The notes under the pieces: model-generated
The model's database searches: none
What the model was told of the DNA's origin: nothing
The model's input: the letters and a program-made list of their open reading frames with translations, nothing else
Assembly (NCBI RefSeq): GCF_001499905.1
Contig: NZ_LQIS01000003.1
Coordinates: 103,016-167,015 of the forward strand
DNA length: 64,000 nucleotides
Source: Mycobacterium sp. GA-1285
GTDB lineage: Bacteria; Actinomycetota; Actinomycetes; Mycobacteriales; Mycobacteriaceae
Direction: 5' to 3'
Made by a program: the position numbers and the translations under genes
Shown here: piece after piece, positions 37,336 through 46,183 of the stretch
Position numbering within the stretch: the stretch's first letter is position 1
Layout of the letters: each line of letters starts with the position of its first letter

Positions 37336-37417
37336 TTGCCAACCTCAGAGCGACTTTGTCGGCGAAGTCGCTACGGGCGGTAGTAGGTGAGCGACATTGT
37401 CGCTGCGAGGTTGGCAA
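37336..37417. repeat. 82-nt three-way-junction palindrome
   Basis: The outer arms TTGCCAACCTC (37336-37346) and GAGGTTGGCAA (37407-37417) are perfectly complementary. Inside are two further perfect hairpins: AGCGACTT/AAGTCGCT (37349-37356 with 37365-37372) and AGCGAC/GTCGCT (37390-37395 with 37399-37404). The two inner stems share the AGCGAC core. It resembles a REP/MITE-like unit or a structured RNA; it codes for no protein. Confidence 0.8.
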
Positions 37418-37444
37418 GGATCGAGTGTGGCGCCCCATCCCGCG

Positions 37445-37483
37445 GTGCTTGGCCACAGTGCTTGTCCGTGGTGCTTGTCCACA
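37445..37483. repeat. Three tandem 13-bp repeats with DnaA-box-like 9-mers
   Basis: Units GTGCTTGGCCACA, GTGCTTGTCCGTG and GTGCTTGTCCACA occur in exact 13-bp register. Each contains a variant of the mycobacterial DnaA box TT(G/C)TCCACA: TTGGCCACA, TTGTCCGTG and the perfect TTGTCCACA (37475-37483). They lie 52 bp before the small regulator-like gene at 37536. Confidence 0.8.
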
Positions 37484-37535
37484 GCAGCCGCGGCGCCACC
37501 GCATTTTTGTCGGTGCGGAATGCCACCGTGGGGGT

Positions 37536-37880
37536 ATGGAGAAGCGAAAAGTCCTGCGCGGCACCGAGCTTCGTTACGTGCTGACGACTCATCTCGCCGT
37601 CCACGGCCCCGCCACCGTCGACTCGCTCATTGCGATGCTCGACTATCACTATTTCGACGTCGCCGGCCGGCCCTCCAAGGCGGTCTCCGACGCGCTGCGG
37701 ACTGAGATCCGGCGCGGTCGCGTCCGCCGGCTCCGGCGCGCATACTACGGCCCCGGCAGCATGCCCCGCTCCACCGAGCAGTACATCCACAAGCGTGTGA
37801 TGGCACTGCGCGAGGAGGCCGCCGCGCACGCGACCGACGGCGAGGCCGACAGCTTCTGGAACCGCCTGTTCGCCGGCTGA
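37536..37880 (+). CDS. Small mycobacterial hypothetical protein, winged-helix-like
   Basis: A 114-residue protein from ATG 37536. The central part GPATVDSLIAMLDYHYFDVAGRPSKAVSDALRTEIRRGRVRRLRRAYYGPG looks like a winged helix-turn-helix with a basic wing, followed by a helical tail. I recognise the type from mycobacterial genomes but no function is known. The 222 bp upstream hold the three-way-junction palindrome and the 13-bp tandem repeats and no other gene. Confidence 0.7.
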   Translation: MEKRKVLRGTELRYVLTTHLAVHGPATVDSLIAMLDYHYFDVAGRPSKAVSDALRTEIRRGRVRRLRRAYYGPGSMPRSTEQYIHKRVMALREEAAAHATDGEADSFWNRLFAG

Positions 37881-37887
37881 GACCCGG

Positions 37888-38490
37888 TCAGCTCGCGGAC
37901 CTCGGCCGCCACCGCTTGATGAAGCCCGTCTCCGGCCACTCCTCGTTGGCGGCCATCAGCTCGTACATCGTTGCGCCGTCGATTGATTCGCGGATGATGT
38001 CGGCGTGTCCGGCGTGTCGACTGAGCTCCTCGATCAGGTGCATCGCGACCCAGCGGACATCCCAATGGTCGATGTCGTTCGGAAACCACGGCACCTCGTG
38101 CGGAACCGGAACCGGTGTGGACAGATCGGCCGAACCGAGCACCCGCAGCGTCGCTTCGTTCTGGGTTCGCAGCGCGGCGAGCAAATCGGCGAGCGTCTCG
38201 TCGTCGCGCATCACGTACTGATCGGCGTACTCGGCCATGACCTCATGCATCGGGCGGTCATCTTTGGGTGGGAAGTCAGGCGCCGCGACCACCCGTTCCG
38301 TCCAGCCCTTCTGCACACCGGCGGCGTGCTTGACCAGTCCGCCGATCGAAAGCGAGCTGACCGACGGCGTCGAGCGCGCCTGCTCGTCTGTCAGCCCGAA
38401 GGCGACCGACGAGAACGCGTTCTGTTGGAAGGCGAGGAACTGCACCAGCGTCTGGCGTTCGTCTCCGGCGGGCGGCGGCATTCCTGGCAC
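37888..38490 (-). CDS. DinB/DUF664-family protein
   Basis: A 200-residue helical-bundle protein. LVQFLAFQQNAFSSVAFGLTDEQA, SIGGLVKHAAGVQKGWTE (first metal His) and VRWVAMHLIEELSRHAGHADIIRESIDG (HxxxxxxHxxH-like pair) are the DUF664/DinB metal site. Many members are mycothiol-dependent transferases or isomerases; some act in detoxification. ATG or GTG near 38490 is taken as start. Leftward, 2 nt downstream of the second DinB-type gene, so probably an operon. Confidence 0.85.
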   Translation of the reverse strand: MPGMPPPAGDERQTLVQFLAFQQNAFSSVAFGLTDEQARSTPSVSSLSIGGLVKHAAGVQKGWTERVVAAPDFPPKDDRPMHEVMAEYADQYVMRDDETLADLLAALRTQNEATLRVLGSADLSTPVPVPHEVPWFPNDIDHWDVRWVAMHLIEELSRHAGHADIIRESIDGATMYELMAANEEWPETGFIKRWRPRSAS

Positions 38491-38492
38491 GG

Positions 38493-39023
38493 CTACTTTC
38501 CCTTTCGATCGATGTGGGTGTACAGGTCTCGGATACAGGCGATCTCAGCACCGTGGTGGATGAACTCGCGGTTGACGTGGAGGACGAGTGCGATGAACGG
38601 GTACTCGGCGTAGGGACCCTCGGCAGGTCCGCACGGGCGCTCCAAGTCATCGTCGGACAACGCGCGCACCCCGGCGATCCAGGTTCCGTACTGCTCGTCG
38701 AGTTGGCGCAGCGCCGTCGCAGCGTCGGTGGCGTAAGACCATGTTTGATAGTCGGCCGGTGGCCCGCCGAAGTGACTGTGATTGCGCATCGCGAACACGC
38801 CGACGATGAGGTGGGCCAGACGCCAGGCGATCGTCGTGAACGGAGCCGGCGTCGGCTCGGGATGAGTGAAGTCGACCGAGCCATCCGGGTGGACCGTCCA
38901 GCAGTCGGGAACCGGCTGCCAGAAGTACTCGTCGTCGGTGAGCCCCTGAAACCGGGGGTGCAGGAAGTTGGTCCAGTGGTAGTCGACCTGCTCGGCCAAC
39001 TCGTCGGTCATCTTCATGTCCAT
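38493..39023 (-). CDS. DinB-superfamily protein
   Basis: A 176-residue protein starting at one of three closely spaced ATGs (39023, 39017, 39011). EQVDYHWTNFLHPRFQGLTDDEYFWQP, TIAWRLAHLIVGVFAMRNHSHF (first metal His) and LVLHVNREFIHHGAEIACIRDLY (His pair) are the DinB metal-binding pattern. Pairs with the following DUF664 gene and is divergent from a WYL regulator 56 bp away, which may control it. Confidence 0.87.
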   Translation of the reverse strand: MDMKMTDELAEQVDYHWTNFLHPRFQGLTDDEYFWQPVPDCWTVHPDGSVDFTHPEPTPAPFTTIAWRLAHLIVGVFAMRNHSHFGGPPADYQTWSYATDAATALRQLDEQYGTWIAGVRALSDDDLERPCGPAEGPYAEYPFIALVLHVNREFIHHGAEIACIRDLYTHIDRKGK

Positions 39024-39079
39024 CAGGATGGCAGGCTTATAGGACAGTTTCGGTCCGCAGATTGAGGCAGACTTTGGGC

Positions 39080-40036
39080 GTGTCGGAGACGACGAGCCGG
39101 GTGCTTCGGCTCCTGGGCCTGCTGCAGTCGCGCCGGGTGTGGACCGGTGAGGACCTCGCCGAGCGCCTCGGGGTGACCACGCGCAGTGTGCGCCGCGACA
39201 TCGAACGGCTGCGTGATCTCGGCTATCCCGTCCACGCAAGCAAGGGCCATGGCGGCGGTTATCAGCTCGGCGCCGGTGCGGCGTTGCCGCCGCTGCTGCT
39301 CGACCCCGACGAGGCCGTCGCGATGGCCGTCTGTCTGCGCCTGGCCGCGGGCGGAACGGTTGCCGGGGTGGGGGAATCGGCGCTGCGGGCGTTGAGCAAG
39401 CTCGATCAGGTCATGCCGTCGCGGCTGCGGTCGCAGGTGGCCGCGGTTCACCAATCGACCATCACGCTGATGTCGCCGACCTCCGATGCGCCGGTCGAAC
39501 CCGACGTCTTGATGACCCTGGCGCGCGCCTGCCGCGACCACGAACACGTGACGACCGGTTACGTCGACATCCGCGGCAACGCGACCCAGCGCCGGCTCGA
39601 GCCCTATCAGTTGGTCACCACCGGGCGGCGCTGGTACGTACTGGCCTACGACCGCGACAAACAGGACTGGCGCAGCCTGCGGCTGGACCGGATGCACGAC
39701 GTGCGCGCACAGGCGAGCACCTTCGTTCCCCGCGAGGCGCCCGACGCTGCTGACTACGTGCAGCGGTCGATCAGCAGCTCACCGTACCGTTATGTCGCAC
39801 GCGTTCACTTCGAAGCTCCGGAAAGCGTTGTCGCACAGCACTTCTCACCGACATCGGTGACGATCGAGCCCGACGGGCCGGACGCATGCATCGTCACCGC
39901 CGGTGCCGACGATCCCGAACGCATGGTGCTCTACTTCGCGACGGTCGGATGCGATTTCCGGGTGCTCTCGCCGCCGGAAGTGATACACGCGGTGGAGGCG
40001 GTCTGGAAGCGACTGCGACGAAGCGTCAGCCGGTGA
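39080..40036 (+). CDS. WYL-domain transcriptional regulator (DeoR/YafY type)
   Basis: A 318-residue regulator; GTG start at 39080. The N-terminal HTH_11 spans about 5-60: VLRLLGLLQSRRVWTGEDLAERLGVTTRSVRRDIERLRDLGYPV. A WYL domain (about 140-230) is seen in YQLVTTGRRWYVLAYDRDKQDWRSLRLDRM, with a WCX-like C-terminal extension. Divergent from the DinB pair. It is a single-copy YafY-like protein, not the PafB-PafC pair. Its stop overlaps the convergent nucleotidyltransferase gene by 11 bp. Confidence 0.9.
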   Translation: MSETTSRVLRLLGLLQSRRVWTGEDLAERLGVTTRSVRRDIERLRDLGYPVHASKGHGGGYQLGAGAALPPLLLDPDEAVAMAVCLRLAAGGTVAGVGESALRALSKLDQVMPSRLRSQVAAVHQSTITLMSPTSDAPVEPDVLMTLARACRDHEHVTTGYVDIRGNATQRRLEPYQLVTTGRRWYVLAYDRDKQDWRSLRLDRMHDVRAQASTFVPREAPDAADYVQRSISSSPYRYVARVHFEAPESVVAQHFSPTSVTIEPDGPDACIVTAGADDPERMVLYFATVGCDFRVLSPPEVIHAVEAVWKRLRRSVSR

Positions 40037-40577
40037 GCTCCAGACGATCGGCCAGCATCAAGAACGCCGACGCGAACGGATTGTCGGCGGTGTCGGCGCG
40101 GAGCTGCTCCCAGTCCAGCTGTTCGCGGACCGCGCGCACCGCGGGAAGCAGTGCGGCGAAATCGCAATGGTGTTCGTTGAGGGAGTTCAGCTTCTCGCGC
40201 ATGACCTCGCTGGGCGCCAGCACGCGCATCCGGACCGCCAGCACGTCGTACTCCTGAGCCGCCAGGATTCTCTCCTTGTCGACCGGAACGCCGTTGAGCC
40301 GATGCAGGACGTCGATGACGAAGTCCTCCTCGACGCACGCTTTGAACAACCAGTCCTCCGGTGTGCGCTCGACCCGGAAACCCGCCTCCTCCAGCGTCGC
40401 CGCCGCCTTCTCGGTGTCGGGCTCGGCGACCACGAAATCCACGTCGTGCACGGGTTCTGGGCCCCCGAACACCCACAGCGCGTAACTACCGCCCAAGGCG
40501 AAATCGGGGCCCTGGGCGCGCAACGCCGACGCCGCCCGTTTGAGGGCGTCGCGCAGGTCATCGTTTCTCTGGGGCAC
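40026..40577 (-). CDS. Nucleotidyltransferase-fold protein
   Basis: A 183-residue protein of the minimal nucleotidyltransferase/AbiEii-like type. FALGGSYALWVFGGPEPVHDVDFVVAEPD carries the GG(S) loop and the metal Asp pair (DVDF). FVIDVLHRLNGVPVD and a helical C-terminus follow. GTG at 40577 with AGGAG 4-5 nt upstream is preferred over ATG at 40613, which lacks an RBS. No toxin-antitoxin partner gene is adjacent. Divergent from the endonuclease/phosphatase gene. Confidence 0.78.
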   Translation of the reverse strand: MPQRNDDLRDALKRAASALRAQGPDFALGGSYALWVFGGPEPVHDVDFVVAEPDTEKAAATLEEAGFRVERTPEDWLFKACVEEDFVIDVLHRLNGVPVDKERILAAQEYDVLAVRMRVLAPSEVMREKLNSLNEHHCDFAALLPAVRAVREQLDWEQLRADTADNPFASAFLMLADRLELTG

Positions 40578-40631
40578 TACTCTCCTGGGGGCGACTGATG
40601 GGCCAGCAGCCATTGTGGGTAGCTAGTACCC

Positions 40632-41438
40632 ATGCAGATGCGGATGGCCACCTTCAACATCTTGCACGGCCGCAGCGTGCACGACGGGCTCGTTCACCGA
40701 GACCGCCTCGTGGAAGCCGTCCGGGAGATCGACGCCGACATTCTGGCTTTGCAGGAAGTCGATCTCGACCAGCCGCGGTCCGGGACCGCCGACCTGACCG
40801 CGGTCGCCGCCGAAGCGATGGGTGCGGTGAGCCACCGGTTCGTGGCGGCGATCTCCGGGACACCCGGCGCCACGTGGATGGCGGCCACCGGTGACGAGCA
40901 GCCAGGAACCGCCGCCTACGGCATCGCACTGCTGTCGCGGTTTCCCGCGGAGTCGTGGCAGGTGCTACGGCTGCCGCGGATTCCGGTGCCGTTTCCGATG
41001 TATCTACCGGGACCCAATCGGGTGATGGTCGTCAACGAGGAACCGCGCGCTGCGGTTGTCGGCCAGTTGAACACTCCGCTGGGGCCACTGACCGTTGCCA
41101 ATACGCATCTCTCGTTCGTGCCGGGGTGGAATCGGATGCAGTTGCGGCGGCTGCTACGAGACATGCGCGGCTTCCCCTCGCCGCGTGTGTTGATGGGTGA
41201 TCTGAACATGGAGCCGCGAGCGGTCCAGCGGTGGGCGCGTATGCGACCGCTCGCCTCGGCGATCACGTTTCCGGCCGACGAGCCCGATCGTCAACTCGAC
41301 CACATCGTCACCGACGACCGTGGCCTGCGGGTGGAGCGGTGCTGTGCGCCTGAGCTTTCGATCTCCGACCACCGCGCGCTCGTCGTCGACATCTCCCGCG
41401 ACCGAGTTCTTCCGCAATGCCGAGGTGCCCGCACGTAG
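40632..41438 (+). CDS. Endonuclease/exonuclease/phosphatase (EEP) family protein
   Basis: A 268-residue EEP-fold enzyme. MATFNILHG (metal Asn), ADILALQEVDLDQPRSG (catalytic Glu), LTVANTHLSFVPGWNRMQ, RVLMGDLNMEP (GDxN), and SISDHRALVVDI (terminal Asp-His) are all present, so it should be an active phosphodiesterase. The substrate could be DNA, a lipid or an inositol phosphate. ATG at 40632, with further in-frame ATGs at 40638 and 40644. Only 9 bp separate it from the GH38 gene, suggesting co-transcription. Confidence 0.85.
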   Translation: MQMRMATFNILHGRSVHDGLVHRDRLVEAVREIDADILALQEVDLDQPRSGTADLTAVAAEAMGAVSHRFVAAISGTPGATWMAATGDEQPGTAAYGIALLSRFPAESWQVLRLPRIPVPFPMYLPGPNRVMVVNEEPRAAVVGQLNTPLGPLTVANTHLSFVPGWNRMQLRRLLRDMRGFPSPRVLMGDLNMEPRAVQRWARMRPLASAITFPADEPDRQLDHIVTDDRGLRVERCCAPELSISDHRALVVDISRDRVLPQCRGART

Positions 41439-41447
41439 GGTTTGATT

Positions 41448-44400
41448 GTGCGCGTCATCTCGGCGGAGTCGACGGAACTGTTCGTCGGGCCCGCGAACGC
41501 GCCGTTGCAGCTCGTGCGCGTGACCTACGCCGATGGCACGGGTGAGGTGCGAGTCGACGGTGACGGCCTGGTCGGCCACGCGCGCGGGGCGGCGAGTGAC
41601 GGCACCGTGGAGGTGGCGGTCACGGTCACCGACCCGATCCCCGGTGAGCAGCGACCGGCACGGGTCGTCACGGGCGACGCAATCACGCCGTTCGTCTTCA
41701 CCGTCGCCGAACCCGGCTGGACGATGTACATGATCAGCCACTTCCACTACGACCCCGTGTGGTGGAACACGCAGGCCGCCTACACCAGCGTGTGGAGCGA
41801 GGACCCGCCCGGCCGTTGCCGCCAGACCAACGGCTTCGACCTGGTCAGCGCCCATCTCGAAATGGCCCGCCGGGAACCCGAATACAAGTTCGTGTTGGCC
41901 GAGGTCGACTACCTCAAGCCGTTCTGGGACACCCGCCCCGAAGATCGCGACGATCTACGCCGCTTCATCGCCGACGGCCGCGTCGAAATCATGGGCGGAA
42001 CGTACAACGAGCCGAACACCAACCTCACCAGCCCCGAGACGACCATCCGAAACTTCGTCCACGGCATCGGTTTTCAGCGCGACGTACTCGGCGCCGACCC
42101 GACGACAGCCTGGCAACTCGACGCGTTCGGCCATGACCCCCAGTTTCCGGGCATGGCCGCCGATGCCGGGCTGACGTCGAGTTCATGGGCACGCGGTCCG
42201 CATCATCAATGGGGCCCGATGGCCGGCGGCGGCGACGCGGAGCGCATGCAGTTCAGCAGCGAATTCGACTGGCTCGCCCCGTCCGGGCGCGGGTTGCTGA
42301 CGCATTACATGCCCGCCCACTATGCGGCCGGCTGGTGGATGGATTCGGCTCCGACGTTGGAGGCGGCCGAAGCCGAGACCTATGGACTCTTCACGTCGCT
42401 GAAGAAGGTGGCGTTGACCCGCAACGTGCTCCTGCCGGTGGGGACCGACTACACGCCACCGAACAAGTGGGTCACAGAGATTCACCGATCGTGGAACACG
42501 CGCTACACCTGGCCGCGGTTCGTCTGCGCGCTGCCGAAGGAGTTCTTCGCCGCGGTGCGTGCCGAATTGGCCGAGCGCGGTATCGAGGCGTCGCCGCAGA
42601 CGCGGGACATGAACCCCATCTATACCGGAAAAGACGTCTCCTACATCGACACCAAGCAGGCCAACAGGGCAGCCGAAGACGTCGTGCTCGACGCCGAGAA
42701 GTTCGCGGTGTTCGCCGGGCTCCTCGGCGGTGCGACGTACCCCCAGGCCGCGCTGGCCAAGGCGTGGGTTCAACTGGCTTACGGCGCGCACCACGATGCG
42801 ATCACCGGCTCGGAATCCGACCAGGTGTACCTCGACCTGTTGACGTGCTGGCGAGACGCATGGGAGTTGGGCAGGGCGGCACGTGACAACGCGCTCTCCG
42901 TGCTGTCGGGTGCGGTCGACGGATCGGTCGTGGTGTGGAATCCCGTCGCGCACGGGCGCACCGACGTCATGACTGCCCGCATTCCGGCGCCCGCCGGGCC
43001 AGTACGCGTTGTCGATCATGCCGGCGACGAGGTACCGGCTCACGTCGAGCACGGCGGGCGGACGGTCAGCTGGCTCGCCCGAGACGTGCCGTCGTTGGGC
43101 TGGCAGTCCTATCGACTCGAGGAGTCGGATAAGTCCAGTTCGTGGGAACCGTTGAGCGGCAATGAGATCGGCAACGACCATTACCGGCTGCGGGTCGATC
43201 CTTCACGGGGCGGTGCGGTGGAGTCGTTGGTCGAAAGTGGTTCGGGCCGATCGCTGATCGCTGACGGTGAGGTCGGCAACGAGTTGGTGGTGTACGACGA
43301 GTACCCCGCGCATCCCGAGGCGGGTGAAGGGCCGTGGCACATCCTGACCAAGGGACCCGTGACTGGTTCCTCGTCATCGTGTGCGACAGTGCAGGCCTAC
43401 CGGGGAGCGCTCGGGGAGCGGTTGGTCATCGACGGTGCCATCGGTGAGATCCTGCGCTACAGGCAGGTTCTCACGCTGTGGCACGGCGTGGCGCGCGTCG
43501 ATTGCCGAACCACGATCAACGAGTTCACCGGCGCCGACCGGTTATTGCGCCTGCGCTGGCCGTGCCCGGTGCCCGGTGCGATGCCGGTCAGCGAGGTCGG
43601 CGACGCGGTGATCGGGCGCGGGTTCGCGCTGCTGCACGAACACGGCCGCGAAACGGCGGTCGACGCCGCGATTCATCCGTGGACGCTGGACAACCCCGCA
43701 TACCGCTGGTTCGGGCTGTCGTCGACGATGCGGGTCCGCATCGGTGATGGATGTCGGGCAGTCTCGGTCGCCGAGGTCATCATGCCGACCGACAGCGCGT
43801 CGGCGCTGGCGCGTCCGTTGATGGTTGCGCTAGCGCGCGCCGGTGTCACCGCGACGTGCAGCGCCGCGGACAGTCCGCGCTACGGCGACCTCGCTGTCGA
43901 TTCGAACCTCCCGGACGTGCGGATCGCACTCGGGGGTCCAGACCAGAACCGTTTCACCGCAGCGGTTCTCGATGCAGTTGATCCGTCGTACGCCGAGGAG
44001 GTGAAGCAACAGCTCGATGCGACCGATGCAGCCAGAGTGTGGGTGCCGGCGGCCGTGCGGCTAAAAGAGGCGTGGCTGCCGAGCGCGGACCTGCGCGAGA
44101 TGCGGGCGCTGCCGGTACTGATTCTGGCGGGGTCCGTTCTGGACGATGTGGTCGCGGGTGTGGTCGACGACCTGGCCGACTGGGAGATCGTCGTCGAGCA
44201 GGAGACACCGGCCGATGTCGAACCGTTCGAAGACCGGACGGTGGCCGTGCTGAACCGCGGTGTGCCGGGCTTCGCCGTCGAATCGGATGGCACGCTGAAT
44301 CTTTCGCTGATGCGCTCGTGTACCGGTTGGCCGTCAGGCACGTGGATCGATCCGCCGCGACGCACAGCGCCCGACGGATCGAACTTCCAGTTACAGCACT

Positions 44401-45620
44401 GGACGCACATGTTCGACTATGCGCTGGTTTCCGGGGACGGTGACTGGCGCCAAGCCGCCGTTCCGGCTCGCAGTGCCGAGTTCTCGAATCCGCTGCTGAC
44501 GGTGACGGAGAAGTGGGGAGCGGTGGGCGGGCTGCCACGGTCAGGTTCGCTCTTGGAGATCCAACCGGCGGGCTCGGTGCGGCTCGAAGTGCTGAAGGCC
44601 GCAGGCAATCCGCTGGCCAGCGGTAGCGCGCGGCCGGTCCACCCGTCTGACGGTGTCGCGATGAGACTGGTCGAAACCACCGGCGGTACAACCGAAGTCG
44701 CGGTCACCTCGGGACTGCGCCGGGTATCTGCCGCTGTGCGGGTCGATCTCCTCGAGCAGCCACGCGTGCGGGAGGTGACGTCGGAAGGGCTGTCGTTACA
44801 CGGCTTCGAGATAGCCACCGTACTGGCCCGGTTCAATCTTCCGCAGGTCTTGCCGGCCGACCATACCGTCCTCGCGCCGGAGGCGGAGGAGGCTCAGCCG
44901 CTCTACGCCCGATACTGGCTGCACAACCGCGGTCCGGCCCCGCTCGGCGGCCTGCCGGCGGTAGCCCATCTTCACCCGCAACACGTCGTGGCATCGGATT
45001 TCCCACTGCCCCTTCGCCTCACCGTCGCCAGCGATTGCTGCGACGAGATACTGCACGGCCGGGTGCAGCTGCTGTGTCCGGACGGGTGGACGGCTGAACC
45101 CGGCGTCCTGCCGTTCATGCTGCCGCCCGGTGAATACCTGGACACCAGCGTCAGCGTGACACCGCCGAAAGCATTGTCGCCCGGGCTGTATCCGATACGT
45201 GCCGAGCTGGCGTTGACGGGTGCGCACGTCTCGATTCCGCCGTCGTGGCGTCAGGTGGTCGAGGACGTGTGTGTTGTCGCGGTCGACGCGCCGCCGGACC
45301 ACACCCTGTTGCGGCTCGTCGCTGGACCCGAGCCGGTCGACGTGATGGCCGGTGAAACGGCGCGAATAGCAGTCACCGTCGGCACCGATGCGTGCGCCGA
45401 GATTGCGGTCGAAGCACACCTGATCAGCCCGTGGGGCACGTGGGAGTGGTTGGGGCCGGCGGTGTCCGGCGTCGAGCTGCCCGCTCGCGGCACGGTTGAG
45501 ATCGGCTTCGACATCACCCCGCCGGAATGGGTTGAACCGGGTGAATGGTGGGCGCTGGTCCGGTTGGCCGCCGCCGGAGACCTCGTGTACTCACCCGCTG
45601 TGAAGGTCACGGTTCGGTGA
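41448..45620 (+). CDS. Alpha-mannosidase, glycoside hydrolase family 38 (Rv0648-type)
   Basis: A 1390-residue protein from GTG 41448 (TTG at 41442 is possible). The GH38 zinc motif is SHFHYDPVWWNTQ (about 98-110), the catalytic nucleophile lies in AWQLDAFGHDPQFPG, and GAHHDAITGSESDQVYLDLL provides further zinc and substrate residues. The long C-terminal part is beta-rich. No signal peptide is visible, so it is probably cytosolic. It would trim alpha-mannosides, for example derived from glycolipids or mannans; the exact substrate is unknown. The stop overlaps the next gene (GTGA). Confidence 0.93.
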   Translation: MRVISAESTELFVGPANAPLQLVRVTYADGTGEVRVDGDGLVGHARGAASDGTVEVAVTVTDPIPGEQRPARVVTGDAITPFVFTVAEPGWTMYMISHFHYDPVWWNTQAAYTSVWSEDPPGRCRQTNGFDLVSAHLEMARREPEYKFVLAEVDYLKPFWDTRPEDRDDLRRFIADGRVEIMGGTYNEPNTNLTSPETTIRNFVHGIGFQRDVLGADPTTAWQLDAFGHDPQFPGMAADAGLTSSSWARGPHHQWGPMAGGGDAERMQFSSEFDWLAPSGRGLLTHYMPAHYAAGWWMDSAPTLEAAEAETYGLFTSLKKVALTRNVLLPVGTDYTPPNKWVTEIHRSWNTRYTWPRFVCALPKEFFAAVRAELAERGIEASPQTRDMNPIYTGKDVSYIDTKQANRAAEDVVLDAEKFAVFAGLLGGATYPQAALAKAWVQLAYGAHHDAITGSESDQVYLDLLTCWRDAWELGRAARDNALSVLSGAVDGSVVVWNPVAHGRTDVMTARIPAPAGPVRVVDHAGDEVPAHVEHGGRTVSWLARDVPSLGWQSYRLEESDKSSSWEPLSGNEIGNDHYRLRVDPSRGGAVESLVESGSGRSLIADGEVGNELVVYDEYPAHPEAGEGPWHILTKGPVTGSSSSCATVQAYRGALGERLVIDGAIGEILRYRQVLTLWHGVARVDCRTTINEFTGADRLLRLRWPCPVPGAMPVSEVGDAVIGRGFALLHEHGRETAVDAAIHPWTLDNPAYRWFGLSSTMRVRIGDGCRAVSVAEVIMPTDSASALARPLMVALARAGVTATCSAADSPRYGDLAVDSNLPDVRIALGGPDQNRFTAAVLDAVDPSYAEEVKQQLDATDAARVWVPAAVRLKEAWLPSADLREMRALPVLILAGSVLDDVVAGVVDDLADWEIVVEQETPADVEPFEDRTVAVLNRGVPGFAVESDGTLNLSLMRSCTGWPSGTWIDPPRRTAPDGSNFQLQHWTHMFDYALVSGDGDWRQAAVPARSAEFSNPLLTVTEKWGAVGGLPRSGSLLEIQPAGSVRLEVLKAAGNPLASGSARPVHPSDGVAMRLVETTGGTTEVAVTSGLRRVSAAVRVDLLEQPRVREVTSEGLSLHGFEIATVLARFNLPQVLPADHTVLAPEAEEAQPLYARYWLHNRGPAPLGGLPAVAHLHPQHVVASDFPLPLRLTVASDCCDEILHGRVQLLCPDGWTAEPGVLPFMLPPGEYLDTSVSVTPPKALSPGLYPIRAELALTGAHVSIPPSWRQVVEDVCVVAVDAPPDHTLLRLVAGPEPVDVMAGETARIAVTVGTDACAEIAVEAHLISPWGTWEWLGPAVSGVELPARGTVEIGFDITPPEWVEPGEWWALVRLAAAGDLVYSPAVKVTVR

Positions 45621-46183
45621 GTGAATCGGCGTGGGCAGGCGTCGCGGCGATCGTGGACGGTGTCCCGGTGTCGCTCGACGAAGTCGATGCGCGCGAGGCC
45701 GCATTGCGCGACTCGCGGATCGCCTCCTCGTTGCCGCGGCCCGGCACCAGCGAAGGTCGACAGCTGCGGCGTTGGCTGACCCAGCTCCTGGTTGCCGAAC
45801 GCGTCGTGGCGGTCGAGGCCGCGGCGCGCGGATTGAACGCCGATAACGCGCCGGCCGAGGCCGACGTGCTGCCGAATATGACCGTGCGGATGGAGATTGG
45901 CAGCGTGGCGGCTTCGGTGCTGGGCGACCCGCTGGCCCGCGCGGTCTTCGCCGAGGTGACGGCCGGTATCGACGTCGACGATGACCAGATCGCGTCGTAC
46001 CAGGAGCGAAACCCGTTGCGGTTCAGCGAAACAGCGCAGGTCGCCGAGCATCTGCGTGCCGCCGCCCGACGGCGGGCCTTCCGGCTGTGGCTGGACGCCC
46101 GGTGTGCGGCCGTCGTCGAACTGGGCCCCGGATACGAGCATCCCGGCGATCCCCGCCAACCCGACAACACGCACCGGCACTGA
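45617..46183 (+). CDS. SurA/PpiC-like protein (Rv0649 position, annotated fabD2 in M. tuberculosis)
   Basis: A 188-residue protein whose GTG start overlaps the GH38 stop by 4 nt and whose stop overlaps the ROK kinase ATG by one base. It has none of the malonyl-transferase motifs (no GHSxG). Instead VAAIVDGVPVSLDEVDAREAAL and VDDDQIASYQERNPLRFSETAQVAEHLRAAARRRAFRLWLD resemble the N-terminal chaperone part of SurA/PpiC peptidyl-prolyl isomerases. Function unknown; it may be a folding partner or subunit for the mannosidase. Confidence 0.8.
   Translation: MSESAWAGVAAIVDGVPVSLDEVDAREAALRDSRIASSLPRPGTSEGRQLRRWLTQLLVAERVVAVEAAARGLNADNAPAEADVLPNMTVRMEIGSVAASVLGDPLARAVFAEVTAGIDVDDDQIASYQERNPLRFSETAQVAEHLRAAARRRAFRLWLDARCAAVVELGPGYEHPGDPRQPDNTHRH

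Noticed and set aside
37445..37483. Could the 13-bp repeats be a CRISPR array?
   Set aside because: The units are contiguous without spacers and too short, and no cas gene is nearby.
39080..40036. WYL regulator considered as PafB or PafC
   Set aside because: PafBC are encoded as a pair next to the proteasome genes; this is a single YafY-like gene beside DinB-type genes.
45617..46183. FabD2 malonyl-CoA:ACP transacylase as suggested by position
   Set aside because: Lacks the GHSxG nucleophile and the length of the family; only synteny would support the name.
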